32,758 bases of DNA from Candidatus Burkholderia verschuerenii (GTDB lineage: Bacteria > Pseudomonadota > Gammaproteobacteria > Burkholderiales > Burkholderiaceae). A program made the translations under genes and the position numbers. Shown here piece after piece: positions 1-9,451 of the stretch; positions within the stretch are counted from its first letter, which is position 1, and every line of letters starts with the position of its first letter. The DNA lies in NCBI RefSeq assembly GCF_001189365.1, contig NZ_LFJJ01000043.1, positions 1 through 32,758 on the forward strand. The letters are read 5' to 3'. A model generated the notes under the pieces. That model was not told the DNA's origin and made no database searches. It saw only the letters and a program-made list of their open reading frames with translations.

Positions 1-12
1 AGTCTGTAGGGT

Positions 13-113
13 GCCCGAATTATGTCGGGCGACGGGCTGAGCACTTCCGCTATCCGAGTTGCAATCTTCGAACGATCAAGGACACTCAATCAAGTTCACC
101 CGACATAATCAGG
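13..113. repeat. Left-end inverted repeats of the recombinase element
   Basis: Positions 13-30 form an interrupted palindrome with arms GCCCGA and TCGGGC around a six-base centre ATTATG, similar in layout to a tyrosine-recombinase core site (two arms, 6-base spacer). The motif ATTATGTCGGG at 19-29 recurs in inverted orientation at 100-110. The inverted copy lies inside the altered 3' end of the third recombinase gene. The role as a recombination site is inferred from position and shape; the repeats themselves are seen directly. Confidence 0.6.
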
Positions 114-928
114 AAGGGTAGATAGTGTCGAAGGCAATGGGGATGGGGTCGTCTTGCCGCGTCGTGCGATCCTTGGCCGCTGTGTTCGGGCAAGTATTTG
201 TGCAAGAGGTAGCGAACACCGAATCGCGTAAGCGGTTCACCACGACGGTTTCGAAACACAGATTGATCCGACTGATCCGGATTATCGGCATTGCACACCA
301 GGTGGTGCAGTAGTTGCGCTGTGCTTTCCCAGATTGGACACAAGCGCACCTTGTTGCCCTTACCCGTGAACCGTACCTGATGGGGAGGATCAAATCGGAT
401 ATCTCGCGCCTTCAGATCCAGGATCTCCTGTACCCGTGCGCCAGTATTGAGCATCGTCGCGAACAACGCGTAATCGCGTCGACCGCTTCCTGTGGTGCGA
501 TCTATTGCGGCAAGCAGCGCTTCGACCTCATCCGCTTCAAGATAATCGATCGGTACGCGTCGCGCGCCACGTTTGAATGGGATATTGAGGGTGCCCTGAA
601 AGATCAGCATATGCTCGGGATCGTGTCCGCAGAGGAAGCGGGCGAACGTATGCAGTGCCGCCAACCGTATATTCCGGGTGGTAACAGTGTTCTTGCGCTC
701 CGCTTCCAGATGAGCCAGGAATCGAATCACGTGGTCAGCCGTGAAGTCGTTCAATTGCAGTCGATCTATCTTCCGGCCACTGTTCTCTGTAAGGTACCGC
801 AAGAACAACATCAGGCTATCTCGATAGCTGCGGATCGTATGAAGGCTCAGCCCTCGTTGCGCTGGAAGGTAGTCTTGAAAGAACCGGAATACGGCCTGCG
901 CAAGGTCCGTTGGAAGTTGGCGTTTCAT
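86..928 (-). pseudogene. Third tyrosine recombinase of the trio (RitC-like), C-terminally truncated
   Basis: This is a site-specific recombinase of the phage-integrase family, 280 residues as it stands. The start at 928 is chosen because its ATG overlaps the stop of the preceding gene (ATGA) and has AAGGAGATT seven bases upstream. An N-terminal SAM-like core-binding domain (about residues 5-100) is followed by the catalytic domain with the first conserved arginine in the motif NTGARVQE and the second motif HPHCLRH. Directly after this motif the family sequence stops: about 17 unrelated residues follow and end at a TGA at 86-88. The later W/HGH-like motif and the nucleophilic tyrosine are therefore missing, so it should be catalytically dead. 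The unrelated tail is encoded by the TTATGT terminal repeat region, which suggests a deletion that joined the gene body to the element end. Confidence 0.75.
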
Positions 929-1898
929 AGCGAATCTCCTTCTACGAGATAACCAAATCGTTCTTCGAAGCGCTCGCTTGCCAGCCGGCGAAGCGTTGGA
1001 ACCCATTTCAGGTAATACGCCGACGACTCGATGGACGCGTGTCCCATATACAGCGCTAGCATCGGCAGCTTCGATTGCACGTCGGCCCGTTGCCGATACC
1101 ACCGAATCAGCGCCTGAAGGGCGAAGCTGTGGCGCAGGTCGTGTACGCGCGGACGTCGGCCGTATTCGTCGCGAACTCCGGCGGCATCAAACAGGTTCAT
1201 CAGCGCGGCCTGCATGCCTGCATGCCTGGATGACTGTATGGATGAAGGGCTCCTCGATAGCAATTACACAAGAGCGACGTATCGGCTTTGGCGCTGGCCA
1301 GAGCACGACGTCTATCCAGATAGGCTCGCAATTCTGCCGCTGCGCTCTCTGACAGCGGGATGAGCCGGGACCTGCCGAATTTCGACTCACGGATGCGCAG
1401 TACACGACCGCTGTCCTCGACATCGGATAACCTGAGTCGCAGCAGCTCGCCCAGGCGCAGTCCGCACGTGTAGAGCAGTACAACAGCGAGTCGCGTGCCC
1501 GGACCACGCAACGGAGAGCTTCCCGTCGACGAGAGTCCTGTGGCCACAATGAGCATTCGACTGATCTGTTCGGGTTCAACGATCACAGGCGTAACGTATG
1601 GCCGCCTCTTGGCAAATCTTTCGGCTCGCGGTACAAAGGCAGCGGGATCACTACGCCGCCGATAAAGGCAGAAGTTGTAGACGATCTGCTGCCACTTGCG
1701 CCGCGTGTTTGCGTGCCGATCCCTGATGCTGCTGTTCCAGTGCTCATATGCAATTGCATCGAGGTCGCCACCGCCGTCTTCGACAATCTGTTGCTGGATA
1801 TGCTGCAAAATCCAGGACTCCTGCCGGAAATGCAGACCAAGCGAAATCTTATGTTCGAGGTAACACTCGACCGCTTGCTCAAGATTCAAGGCGTACAT
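925..1898 (-). pseudogene. Second tyrosine recombinase of the trio (RitB-like), frameshifted
   Basis: Two minus-strand frames together make one integrase-family protein. The N-terminal part (from ATG at 1898, with AGGAG six bases upstream) contains the core-binding domain and the first catalytic arginine in CGLRLGE. The C-terminal part (ending at 925) contains HDLRH, the MGHASIESS motif and the catalytic tyrosine in AYYLKW. They are joined at a perfect 8-base tandem duplication (TGCATGCC twice on the plus strand, 1211-1226). Removing one copy reads smoothly through PGMQAALM and gives a protein of about 321 residues, a normal length. With the duplication the product ends near residue 232 and lacks the second half of the active site. 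The gene starts inside the end of the first recombinase, so translation is probably coupled. Confidence 0.85.
1211..1226. repeat. 8-base tandem duplication that breaks the second recombinase
   Basis: TGCATGCC occurs at 1211-1218 and again, immediately adjacent, at 1219-1226. The extra 8 bases shift the minus-strand frame by two, exactly at the point where the recombinase homology changes frame. Confidence 0.85.
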
Positions 1899-3111
1899 GG
1901 CGATCTCCTGATCCCGATCGTTGGTGGGGAACGGGCAACGGAACGTCTCTCAACGCGTTCATATACAAGCGGAGGTAAATAGCCGTGCTCACCAAGCTCT
2001 GGTGGCCCATCAGGTCACCAATAGTCTTGATGTTCACACCGCCCTCGAACAGCCGCATTGCAAAAGAATGACGCAGGCAATAGGAAGAGGCATCTTCGAT
2101 TGGAAGGCCACTGCGCCGTGCTCGAAACTTGAACGCCGCACTTACCGCCGAGTTCGTCATTGGCCGATTCGGCGCCGTGGCTGTCAGAAATAGTGCTCGA
2201 CAAGGGCTGATCCGTCGACCTTCCGCAAGATAGCGGCGGAGCAGATCAATCGTTTCATTTGCCAGCGGCAAGGTAAGCCAGCTTCGCGTCTTGTACTGCT
2301 CGACACGAAGCGTCCTTGCAGCCCAGTCGATCGAATCTGTCATCAATCGCGTCGTCTCACCTGTTCTCAGACCATATTGGGCCATGAGGTGGAAGAGCAT
2401 GAAGTCGCGCCAACCGCATCGGCTACGCCGGTCGATCGAGGCGAGAAATTGCTGAATGAGATCCGACGTGAGTGCCCGTGGCGGCTGATCACGTCGAAAT
2501 GCGCGAGGAAGGTCGATAGATTGAATCGGCCGTGGAAGTATGCCTCGCTCCGAGCAGTAGTCCAGAAAGACGCGGATCTGAGCCAAGACGTAATGAAGGG
2601 TATGGCGGCTTACGGAACGTGACCGTCGACGGACATAACGTTCTATGTCGTCGACGTTGATCGAATCTATTGATGGTCTATTGGCGAGCGCAGCGTTCAG
2701 GAACGAATGAACTTCGTCGACATATTGCGAAACCGTATGTGGGTGCAACCCCCGAACCTCTTTGAGATGATCGGCGAACTGCGCAATTAGTACCGCTCTC
2801 GGGTTCTCCGCTGGCGTCGGTAAAAGTCTATCGACGGAAAGGAGGAAATCATGAAAAGCATGCCTGGCGTGATGATATTCGCGAGGCTGCCGGCGATTGC
2901 GGAACGCGCGGTCGAGTTGTGGATCAGTCCATTGACTATCAGGCACAAGACCGAACGTATCCAGCGAGCGCATGGCACGAAAAACCAGTCGCTGTGCGTA
3001 GCGTGGCCCGTACCCATGGCTTATCAACCATCGCGCGAACTCGTCGAGTTCGGCGGCATGTGAGGAACGTGTGTATCTCGCGTGGACACGCACAAAGAGT
3101 TCTTCAAGCAT
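1879..3111 (-). CDS. First tyrosine recombinase of the trio (RitA-like)
   Basis: Integrase-family site-specific recombinase of 410 residues, the only complete member of the trio. The ATG at 3111 is preferred over longer forms because AGGTG sits six bases upstream. The N-terminal half holds the DNA-binding core region (about residues 100-190, with VRGLHPHTVSQYVDEV). The catalytic domain shows the first arginine in YGLRTGE, the second box as YCLRHSFA, the histidine in LMGHQSLVST and the nucleophilic tyrosine in AIYLRL. The second box has tyrosine where most family members have histidine (YxLR instead of HxLR), which is seen in some subfamilies. In RIT elements all three recombinases are thought to act together; with the two partners damaged here, activity of the element is doubtful even though this protein looks intact. 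Confidence 0.85.
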   Translation of the reverse strand: MLEELFVRVHARYTRSSHAAELDEFARWLISHGYGPRYAQRLVFRAMRSLDTFGLVPDSQWTDPQLDRAFRNRRQPREYHHARHAFHDFLLSVDRLLPTPAENPRAVLIAQFADHLKEVRGLHPHTVSQYVDEVHSFLNAALANRPSIDSINVDDIERYVRRRSRSVSRHTLHYVLAQIRVFLDYCSERGILPRPIQSIDLPRAFRRDQPPRALTSDLIQQFLASIDRRSRCGWRDFMLFHLMAQYGLRTGETTRLMTDSIDWAARTLRVEQYKTRSWLTLPLANETIDLLRRYLAEGRRISPCRALFLTATAPNRPMTNSAVSAAFKFRARRSGLPIEDASSYCLRHSFAMRLFEGGVNIKTIGDLMGHQSLVSTAIYLRLYMNALRDVPLPVPHQRSGSGDRHVRLES

Positions 3112-3166
3112 GACGATCACCTCTCGAAATGGATGAGGGATCTCAACGCTAGCGCGAACTGAAAAG

Positions 3167-3248
3167 TTATGTGCAGATGTTGCGCGAGAAATGCCAGAGC
3201 GACGCGGGGCCTGTTGAGCTGGTCCACATAAGCGACATCGCCACATAA
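3167..3248. repeat. Right-end inverted repeats of the recombinase element
   Basis: TTATGTGCAGATGTTGC at 3167-3183 matches, in inverted orientation and with 3 mismatches in 17, the sequence at 3232-3248. CACATAA occurs as a direct pair at 3225-3231 and 3242-3248. The last copy ends exactly where the phosphoribosyltransferase frame resumes, marking the probable element boundary. The TTATGT core is shared with the left end. Confidence 0.65.
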
Positions 3249-3485
3249 GTGCAGGAGCATCTGAAGGAACGTTATCCGGCGATCACGGCCGTGCGTTCCG
3301 CCGTGCTCTGGTACAAGGGCTGCTCGAAAGTCACGCCCGATTACCACGTGCAGTTTCTCGAAACGAACCCGTGGATTCATCAGCCGTTCGAGGAATGGGA
3401 CACGGTGCGCCCGCACAACCTCGGTGCGTGGATCAAGCGCGGCTTGCAAAACGCGCGGATAAAATTTCACAAAATATCGCCGTGA
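3249..3485 (+). pseudogene. C-terminal remnant of a purine-type phosphoribosyltransferase interrupted by the element
   Basis: The 78 codons from GTG at 3249 match what I know as the C-terminal third of the GPT/xanthine-guanine-like phosphoribosyltransferase that lies next to kup in Burkholderia relatives. Recognisable stretches are SAVLWYKGCSKVTPDYHV and NPWIHQPFEEWDT. The N-terminal part with the PRPP-binding acidic loop is absent; a TAA at 3246-3248 precedes the remnant in frame and the recombinase element lies upstream. It is therefore read as a gene cut by insertion, with the 5' part left of the window or lost. A short protein from the GTG is possible but would lack the active site. A strong terminator follows directly. 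Confidence 0.75.
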
Positions 3486-3495
3486 CGCACGCGAC

Positions 3496-3535
3496 AAACG
3501 CCGTTTCGCTTTCGGGTGCAACGGCGTTTTGTTTT
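3496..3535 (+). terminator. Rho-independent terminator after the phosphoribosyltransferase remnant
   Basis: A perfect 10-base-pair stem (AAACGCCGTT at 3496-3505 with AACGGCGTTT at 3520-3529) encloses a 14-base loop and runs into TTTTGTTTT. It begins 11 bases after the stop codon of the remnant. Confidence 0.8.
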
Positions 3536-3717
3536 GGCGGCTTCCGTCACGTTCGATGCAGCGCGCAAACGCATTCGGGGCACGATGCTAAACTCTGCTT
3601 CACGTGTGTTGTCGCGCGGCAGCAACAGGCGGTTTGTAAGCGGCAGGTCATGTTTGCGCGCGGCGTTAGATAGAATGGCGTTCGTTTCTTTCCGCTCTGG
3701 ACGGATATCTCGCTTTT

Positions 3718-5610
3718 ATGACTAACTCGACTCACGCGCACGAGCGCAAACACTCTTTGCCCTCGCTTGCGGTTGCAGCCATCGGCGTCGTTTTCGGCGA
3801 CATCGGCACGAGTCCACTTTACTCATTGAAGGAAGCGTTCAGCCCGACCCACGGCATCGCGCTTTCCGAACAATCGATTCTCGGCGTCATCTCCCTGCTG
3901 TTCTGGGCCATCGTCATGGTGGTCGCGGTCAAATACGTGCTGTTCGTCATGCGCGCTGACAACAACGGCGAAGGCGGCGTATTCGCGATGATGACGCTCG
4001 CGCTACGCAGCGTCGGCAGTCCCGGCAAGCTCTCCGGCATGCTGATGATGCTCGGCATCTTCGGCGCCTGCATGTTCTACGGCGATGCAGTGATCACGCC
4101 CGCGATGTCGGTGATCTCGGCGGTGGAAGGTCTGGAACTCGCCGCGCCGACGCTTTCGCCGTACGTCATTCCCATCACCATCGTCATTCTGATTCTGCTG
4201 TTCTACATTCAGCGGCACGGCACGGCCGTGGTCGGCAAGCTGTTCGGGCCGATCATGCTGATCTGGTTCATCACGCTCGCCGTGTTGGGCGCGTATCACA
4301 TCGCTATCGCGCCGGGCGTGCTGGTGGCGCTCAATCCGTACTACGCCATCAGCTTCATGGCCGATCACGTTTTGCAGGCGTATATCGTGCTCGGTTCGGT
4401 CGTGCTGGTGCTGACCGGCGCGGAGGCGTTGTACGCCGACATGGGCCACTTCGGCGCGAAGCCTATTCGCGTCGGCTGGTACGGTCTGGTGATGCCGTCG
4501 CTGCTGCTGAACTACTTCGGCCAGGGCGCGTTGCTGATGCACTCGCCGAAGGCCATCGAAAACCCGTTCTTTCTGCTCGCGCCCGACTGGGCCTTGCTGC
4601 CGCTCGTCATTCTGTCGACCATCGCGACGGTGATCGCGTCGCAGGCGGTTATCTCCGGCGCGTATTCGCTGACGAGTCAGGCCATCCAGCTCGGCTATGT
4701 GCCGCGCATGAAGATCCTGCACACTTCCGAACTGGCGATCGGACAGATCTATATTCCGCTCGTCAACTGGATGCTGCTGTTCATCATTCTGTGCATTGTG
4801 ATCGGCTTCAAGAGTTCGGAGAATCTCGCCGCCGCATACGGCCTCGCCGTGACCGCGACGATGCTCGTCACGACCATCCTGGTCTCCGTGGTGATGGTGA
4901 ATCTGTGGGGCTGGAACCGCTGGCTCGTCGGCGGGATGATCACGGTGTTTCTGGTGATCGACATCGGCTTTTTCGGCGCGAGTCTGCTGAAGATCGAGCA
5001 GGGCGGCTGGTTGCCGCTGTGTATCGGCGGGGCGCTGTTCTTCCTGCTGATGACCTGGTACAAGGGCCGCATGATCGTCAAGGAACGTACGGCCGCCGAC
5101 GGTATTCCGCTGATGCCGTTCCTGCAGGGGCTGCTTGCGCATCCGCCGCATCGCGTGTCGGGGACGGCGATCTATCTCACCGGCAGCGATTCGCTCGTGC
5201 CCGTGAGTCTGTTGCACAACCTCAAGCACAACAAGGTGCTGCACGAACGCACGATCTTCATGAACTTCCAGGTGCGCGACATTCCGTATGTCGACGATGC
5301 GCATCGCATGGAAATCAAGGATATCGGCGGCGGGCTGTTCCTCGTGAAGGCGGCCTACGGCTTCAACGAAACGCCGGACGTGAAGGCCGTGCTCGAACAG
5401 ATCACGCGCACGCACGCGATGACCTTCGAGCTGATGGACACGTCGTTCTTCATGGCGCGCGAAACCGTGGTGCCGACGGAGTTGCCAGGCATGTCGGTGT
5501 GGCGCGAGCGCGTGTTCGCGTGGATGCATCAGAACGCCGCGAAGCCGACGGATTTCTTTAGCATTCCGGCGAATCGCGTGGTGGAGCTGGGGACGAAGAT
5601 CGAGATTTGA
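3718..5610 (+). CDS. kup: Kup-family potassium uptake protein
   Basis: Inner-membrane K+ transporter of the Kup/HAK/KUP family, thought to work as a proton-coupled symporter. The 630-residue length is normal. The N-terminus carries the family signature [18 protein letters not shown] (about residues 20-37). About twelve hydrophobic segments follow up to around residue 450, for example [19 protein letters not shown] and the motif [18 protein letters not shown]. The last 170 or so residues form the cytoplasmic domain, with [12 protein letters not shown] and [10 protein letters not shown]. The gene stands alone between two terminators. No strong ribosome-binding site is visible before the ATG, but the signature begins close enough to support this start. 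The reading frame is intact. Confidence 0.97.
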   Translation: MTNSTHAHERKHSLPSLAVAAIGVVFGDIGTSPLYSLKEAFSPTHGIALSEQSILGVISLLFWAIVMVVAVKYVLFVMRADNNGEGGVFAMMTLALRSVGSPGKLSGMLMMLGIFGACMFYGDAVITPAMSVISAVEGLELAAPTLSPYVIPITIVILILLFYIQRHGTAVVGKLFGPIMLIWFITLAVLGAYHIAIAPGVLVALNPYYAISFMADHVLQAYIVLGSVVLVLTGAEALYADMGHFGAKPIRVGWYGLVMPSLLLNYFGQGALLMHSPKAIENPFFLLAPDWALLPLVILSTIATVIASQAVISGAYSLTSQAIQLGYVPRMKILHTSELAIGQIYIPLVNWMLLFIILCIVIGFKSSENLAAAYGLAVTATMLVTTILVSVVMVNLWGWNRWLVGGMITVFLVIDIGFFGASLLKIEQGGWLPLCIGGALFFLLMTWYKGRMIVKERTAADGIPLMPFLQGLLAHPPHRVSGTAIYLTGSDSLVPVSLLHNLKHNKVLHERTIFMNFQVRDIPYVDDAHRMEIKDIGGGLFLVKAAYGFNETPDVKAVLEQITRTHAMTFELMDTSFFMARETVVPTELPGMSVWRERVFAWMHQNAAKPTDFFSIPANRVVELGTKIEI

Positions 5611-5636
5611 GCGCGTTTTCTCGCCAGCGCGACAAC

Positions 5637-5668
5637 AAAAAACCCCACGTTTTTGCGTGGGGTTTTTT
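5637..5668. terminator. Bidirectional terminator between kup and tex
   Basis: CCCCACG at 5643-5649 pairs with CGTGGGG at 5656-5662 around a six-base loop. The stem is flanked by six A on the left and six T on the right, so it can serve both converging genes. Confidence 0.9.
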
Positions 5669-5675
5669 CTTTGCC

Positions 5676-8015
5676 TTAGCGTTTGAGCTTCGCAAACGCT
5701 GCCGCCATCGCGCCAGCCGGTTCCTGCTCCCGACGCTGCTGCGGACGTCCGCCGCCCGCGCGACGATCCTGTCCGCCTCCGCGTTGCGATCCCGCGCCGC
5801 CGCCCGCGCCCGATGAAGCCGGAGCGAAGTCGTCGTCGAGACGCATGGTGAGCGCGATGCGCTGGCGCTTCACATCCACCTCCAGCACCTTTACCTTCAC
5901 GACCTGACCCGCCTTCACGACTTCGTGCGGGTCCTTGATGAACTTGGTCGACATCGCCGAGACGTGGACGAGGCCGTCCTGATGCACGCCGATATCCACG
6001 AACGCACCGAACGCCGCGACGTTCGTCACGACGCCTTCGAGGATCATGCCCGGCACCAGATCGGACACCTTCTCGACGCCTTCCTTGAAGGTCGCGGTCT
6101 TGAACTCGGGACGCGGATCGCGGCCGGGTTTTTCGAGTTCGGCGAGAATGTCGCGCACGGTCGGCAGGCCGAAACGATCGTCGACGAATTCGGTCGGTGA
6201 CAAGCCCGTGAGCGCTTCGCGCTTGCCGAGCACATCGCCGATATGCTTTTTGATCTTCGACAGAATGCGCTCGACCACCGGATACGCTTCCGGGTGCACC
6301 GACGAACGATCGAGCGAATTCTCGCCATTGTTGATGCGCAGAAAGCCCGCCGCCTGTTCGAAGGTTTTATCGCCGAGACGCGGCACCTTTTTCAGATGCT
6401 CGCGCGACGGGAACGGACCGTTGGCATCGCGAAAATCGACGATATTGCGTGCCAGCGTCGCGTTCAGTCCCGACACGCGCGCGAGCAGCGCAACCGACGC
6501 CGTGTTCGCATCGACGCCGACGGCATTCACGCAATCCTCGACGACCGCATCGAGCGAACGCGCCATTTCGCGCTGATTCACGTCATGCTGATACTGGCCG
6601 ACGCCGATCGCCTTCGGCTCGATCTTGACGAGTTCGGCGAGCGGATCCTGCAAACGCCGCGCGATCGACACCGCGCCGCGCAGCGACACGTCTAGCTCCG
6701 GAAACTCCTTCGCCGCGAGTTCCGACGCCGAATACACCGACGCGCCCGCTTCCGACACGACGATCTTCTGCAGCTTCAATTCCGGATGCTTCGCGATCAG
6801 TTCGCTCGCCAGCTTGTCCGTCTCGCGCGATGCCGTGCCGTTGCCGATCGACACGAGTTCCGCCTGCGTCGCCTGCGCGATGCGCGCGAGCTTGGCGAGC
6901 GAGCCGTCCCAGTCGCGGCGCGGCTCGTGCGGATAAATCGTGTCGGTGGCGAGCAGCTTGCCGGTGCGATCCACGACCGCGACCTTCACGCCTGTGCGCA
7001 GACCCGGATCGAGACCAATCACGGCCTTCGGGCCGGCAGGCGCGGCGAGCAGCAAGTCCTTCAGATTGCGCGCGAACACACGAATGGCTTCGTGCTCGGC
7101 TTCTTCGCGCAGTTTCGTCAGCAGTTCCGTTTCGATATGCGGCTGCACCTTCACGCGCCAGCACCAGCGGCAGACGTCGGAGAGCCATTTGTCCGCCGCG
7201 CGCCCGCGATTGACGATGCCGACATGCCCCGCGATCATCGCTTCGCACGGGTGCGGAATCTGCGCGTCGAGTTCTTCGCCGAGACCGAGCTTCACGGACA
7301 GCACGCCCGCGTTACGGCCACGGAACAACGCCAGCGCGCGATGCGACGGCACCGTGCGGATCGTTTCGCTGTAATCGTAGTAGTCGCGGAATTTCTCGCC
7401 TTCCTCGTTCTGCTTGCCGTCGATCACGCTCGACATGACGAGCCCCTGATTGAACAGTTGCTCGCGCAGCTTGCCGAGGATCTCGGCCGTTTCGCCGAAC
7501 TGCTCGGACAGGATGTCGCGCGCGCCGTCGAGCGCGGCCTTGGTATCCGCGACGCCTTTTTCCGCGTCGACGAATTTCGCGGCTTCGGCTTGCGGATCGA
7601 GTGTCGGATCGGCGAGCAGCGCCTGCGCGAGCGGTTCCAGCCCGGCTTCGCGCGCGATCTGCGCACGCGTGCGGCGCTTCGGCTTGTAAGGCAGATACAG
7701 GTCTTCGAGCACCTGTTTGCTGTCCGCGCCTTCGATGGCGCCGCGCAATTCGCCGGTGAGCTTGCCTTGCTCCTCGATGCTGGCCAGGATCGTGGCGCGG
7801 CGGTCTTCGAGTTCGCGCAGATAGAGCAGGCGTTCCTCGAGCGTGCGCAGTTGCGTATCGTCGAGATTGCCGGTCACTTCCTTGCGATAGCGGGCGATGA
7901 ACGGCACGGTGGCGCCTTCGTCCAGAAGTCCGACGGCGGCGGCGACCTGGCGCGGTTGCACGGTGAGTTCGGTGGCGATGCGCTGTACGATCTTGAGTGC
8001 TACGGTATCCGTCAT
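5676..8015 (-). CDS. tex: Tex-family RNA-binding transcription accessory protein
   Basis: Cytoplasmic nucleic-acid-binding protein related to eukaryotic Spt6; linked in other bacteria to transcription and toxin gene expression. It has 779 residues, the usual length. The N-terminal Tex domain includes [13 protein letters not shown] and [17 protein letters not shown]. The YqgF-like RNase H fold spans about residues 325-450 ([18 protein letters not shown]). Helix-hairpin-helix modules follow ([18 protein letters not shown]). The C-terminal S1 domain includes [20 protein letters not shown] and [11 protein letters not shown] Gly/Arg/Gln-rich tail of about 45 residues closes the protein. It converges on kup and shares its terminator. 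The reading frame is intact. Confidence 0.96.
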   Translation of the reverse strand: MTDTVALKIVQRIATELTVQPRQVAAAVGLLDEGATVPFIARYRKEVTGNLDDTQLRTLEERLLYLRELEDRRATILASIEEQGKLTGELRGAIEGADSKQVLEDLYLPYKPKRRTRAQIAREAGLEPLAQALLADPTLDPQAEAAKFVDAEKGVADTKAALDGARDILSEQFGETAEILGKLREQLFNQGLVMSSVIDGKQNEEGEKFRDYYDYSETIRTVPSHRALALFRGRNAGVLSVKLGLGEELDAQIPHPCEAMIAGHVGIVNRGRAADKWLSDVCRWCWRVKVQPHIETELLTKLREEAEHEAIRVFARNLKDLLLAAPAGPKAVIGLDPGLRTGVKVAVVDRTGKLLATDTIYPHEPRRDWDGSLAKLARIAQATQAELVSIGNGTASRETDKLASELIAKHPELKLQKIVVSEAGASVYSASELAAKEFPELDVSLRGAVSIARRLQDPLAELVKIEPKAIGVGQYQHDVNQREMARSLDAVVEDCVNAVGVDANTASVALLARVSGLNATLARNIVDFRDANGPFPSREHLKKVPRLGDKTFEQAAGFLRINNGENSLDRSSVHPEAYPVVERILSKIKKHIGDVLGKREALTGLSPTEFVDDRFGLPTVRDILAELEKPGRDPRPEFKTATFKEGVEKVSDLVPGMILEGVVTNVAAFGAFVDIGVHQDGLVHVSAMSTKFIKDPHEVVKAGQVVKVKVLEVDVKRQRIALTMRLDDDFAPASSGAGGGAGSQRGGGQDRRAGGGRPQQRREQEPAGAMAAAFAKLKR

Positions 8016-8156
8016 GGTTCTGCGCTGTCTGCTGGCTCGTCAAAAGCGTGCGCGCGGCATGGTCGTGATGCGTCGATCGTCGGGCATCGAGCAGGCGGCG
8101 CGGGCACTTGCGTTAAGCGGGCCGGGTTGCTGAAGCGGGGCATTTTGCCATAAATG

Positions 8157-8170
8157 CCGGAGCGCTCCGG
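8157..8170. other. Perfect 14-base palindrome between divergent genes
   Basis: CCGGAGCGCTCCGG is a perfect palindrome in the 226-base space between tex and the plus-strand gene that follows. It lies just upstream of a possible -10 element (TAGAAT, 8182-8187). It could be an operator, but nothing else in the sequence supports a specific regulator. Confidence 0.3.
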
Positions 8171-8241
8171 CCGCGCGGTGATAGAATTTCGGCATCGAAG
8201 AGGCGCTTTCCATCCGTCTCACGCATCTGATCCTGATCACG

Positions 8242-9060
8242 TTGCCGTTCATCCATTTGCCCACATTCCGCCTTTCACGCGCAGGTTCGCGCTCAGGTTC
8301 GTGCGTCTTGCTCGCCGCCGCGTGCGCATTGACGTCGATCGCGCTCGCGCCCCATCTCGCGCTGGCGCAGACGCCGATCGACGCGACCACGGCCGTCAAG
8401 GCGCAGCCGCTCGATGCCGCATCGTCCGCGAGTGCCGACGACGCATTGCGTGCCGACTACGCGCGTCGCCAGAAAATTCTGGACCGGCGCACCGAGGAAA
8501 ACGACTATAGCTACGGCGTGAAGGCGCACGACTGCTACAGCACGTTCTTCGTGAATCACTGCCTGAACAAGGCGCGCGACCAGATGCGCACGACGCGTCA
8601 GGAAATCCGCGCGGATCAGCTCGCGCTCGACGACGAGCAACGTGCCGAACGCGCCAGATCGCGCGATCAGCAAGCCGCGCTGAAACAGGCCCAGCTCGAC
8701 GCAGACGCGCCGCAGCGCGCCGCCAGCGAGCAGGCGAACCAGCAGAGTTTCGACGAAAAGCAGCGCCGCAACGCGCTCGCCGCCGCCCAGCGTCAGGCCG
8801 ATGCGCCGCAGCGCGCGGCCAATCAGGCGGCGTACGATCGCAAGCAGGCGGATTACCAGAAGCAACTCGACGACGCGCGCGCTCGCGGCGTGCAGGACGC
8901 GCAGGAGCGCGAGCAGAAGGCCGAGCGCTACGACCAGAAGCAGCGCGATGCCGCCACGCATCGCGCGGAAATCGAGGCGCGTCAGCAGGAAAAGGCGCAG
9001 CAAGCGCAGCAGGAACAGCAGCGCCAGGAGCAGTTGAAGCAACAGCAGCAGGACCAGTAG
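8242..9060 (+). CDS. Exported coiled-coil protein, Ala/Gln/Arg-rich, function unknown
   Basis: A protein of up to 272 residues with no recognised enzyme domain. The N-terminus has a signal-peptide-like hydrophobic stretch ending in ALAQ (about residues 22-43), so it is probably exported to the periplasm or the cell surface. A short region with two cysteines (HDCYSTFFVNHCLNKARDQM, about residues 95-115) is followed by about 150 residues of charged, glutamine-rich heptad-like sequence, in which DADAPQRAA/QADAPQRAA recurs. The C-terminus is almost pure Gln/Glu/Lys. The start is uncertain: the frame is open from a TAG at 8182 and holds no ATG, so a TTG (8242 or 8257) or another rare codon must serve, or an original start has mutated. 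Confidence 0.7.
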   Translation: MPFIHLPTFRLSRAGSRSGSCVLLAAACALTSIALAPHLALAQTPIDATTAVKAQPLDAASSASADDALRADYARRQKILDRRTEENDYSYGVKAHDCYSTFFVNHCLNKARDQMRTTRQEIRADQLALDDEQRAERARSRDQQAALKQAQLDADAPQRAASEQANQQSFDEKQRRNALAAAQRQADAPQRAANQAAYDRKQADYQKQLDDARARGVQDAQEREQKAERYDQKQRDAATHRAEIEARQQEKAQQAQQEQQRQEQLKQQQQDQ

Positions 9061-9141
9061 CATCGTCGCGACAGGCACGGTGGTTCGGGCGCGCCGCATC
9101 CCGCGTGCGCGCCGGGCGATGAAGGATCAAAGGAGGCGAGC

Positions 9142-9357
9142 ATGCAGCAGCGCTTGAACGCACCCCGACAACCTGCCGTGGATGCAGCCACGATCCGCGA
9201 TCGCATTGCGCAATTGCAGGAGGAGCATCACGGTATTGATGCCCTGATCGACAAGCTGACCGGCAGCGACGATCTGGAACTCAGACGCCTCAAAAAGCGC
9301 AAGGTCAAGGACACCATCCTGTTGCTGCAATTGCAACTGGATTCGGACACGCATTGA
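9142..9357 (+). CDS. YdcH/DUF465-family small protein
   Basis: A 71-residue charged helical protein. The pattern DRIAQLQEEHHGIDALIDKL followed by LKKRKVKDTILLLQLQL is typical of the DUF465 (YdcH) family, which is widespread in proteobacteria and has no firmly assigned function. The ATG is well supported by AAAGGAGG five bases upstream. It lies 81 bases after the coiled-coil protein gene and just before the helicase gene on the same strand, so the three may be cotranscribed. Confidence 0.85.
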   Translation: MQQRLNAPRQPAVDAATIRDRIAQLQEEHHGIDALIDKLTGSDDLELRRLKKRKVKDTILLLQLQLDSDTH

Positions 9358-9451
9358 ACCGCACGCAACGATTGCCGCGCGCTGGCTCCGGGCCGCCGAC
9401 CGCCGGGCGGCGCGGACCATTGCCGCAAGACTCCGCAGGATCGATCCCGCT

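Larger units (their letters stand above)
1..3248 (-). mobile_element. Degenerate RIT-type element (three tyrosine recombinases in tandem)
   Basis: Three tyrosine recombinase genes lie head to tail on the minus strand and overlap: the first and second by 20 bases (1879-1898), the second and third by 4 bases (ATGA at 925-928). This arrangement is that of the known RIT (recombinase in trio) elements of proteobacteria. Both ends carry short inverted repeats built on TTATGT (about 13-113 and 3167-3248). The right boundary is set near 3248 because a host phosphoribosyltransferase reading frame resumes at 3249. The left boundary may lie outside the window, since no host sequence was recognised at 1-12. 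The second gene is frameshifted and the third lacks its catalytic end, so the element is probably no longer active on its own. Confidence 0.8.

Noticed and set aside
4003-5529. 508-codon open frame antisense to kup
   Set aside because: It is the shadow of a GC-rich gene: composition is dominated by His, Arg, Asp and Gln, with no known domain, while the sense strand is a clear Kup.
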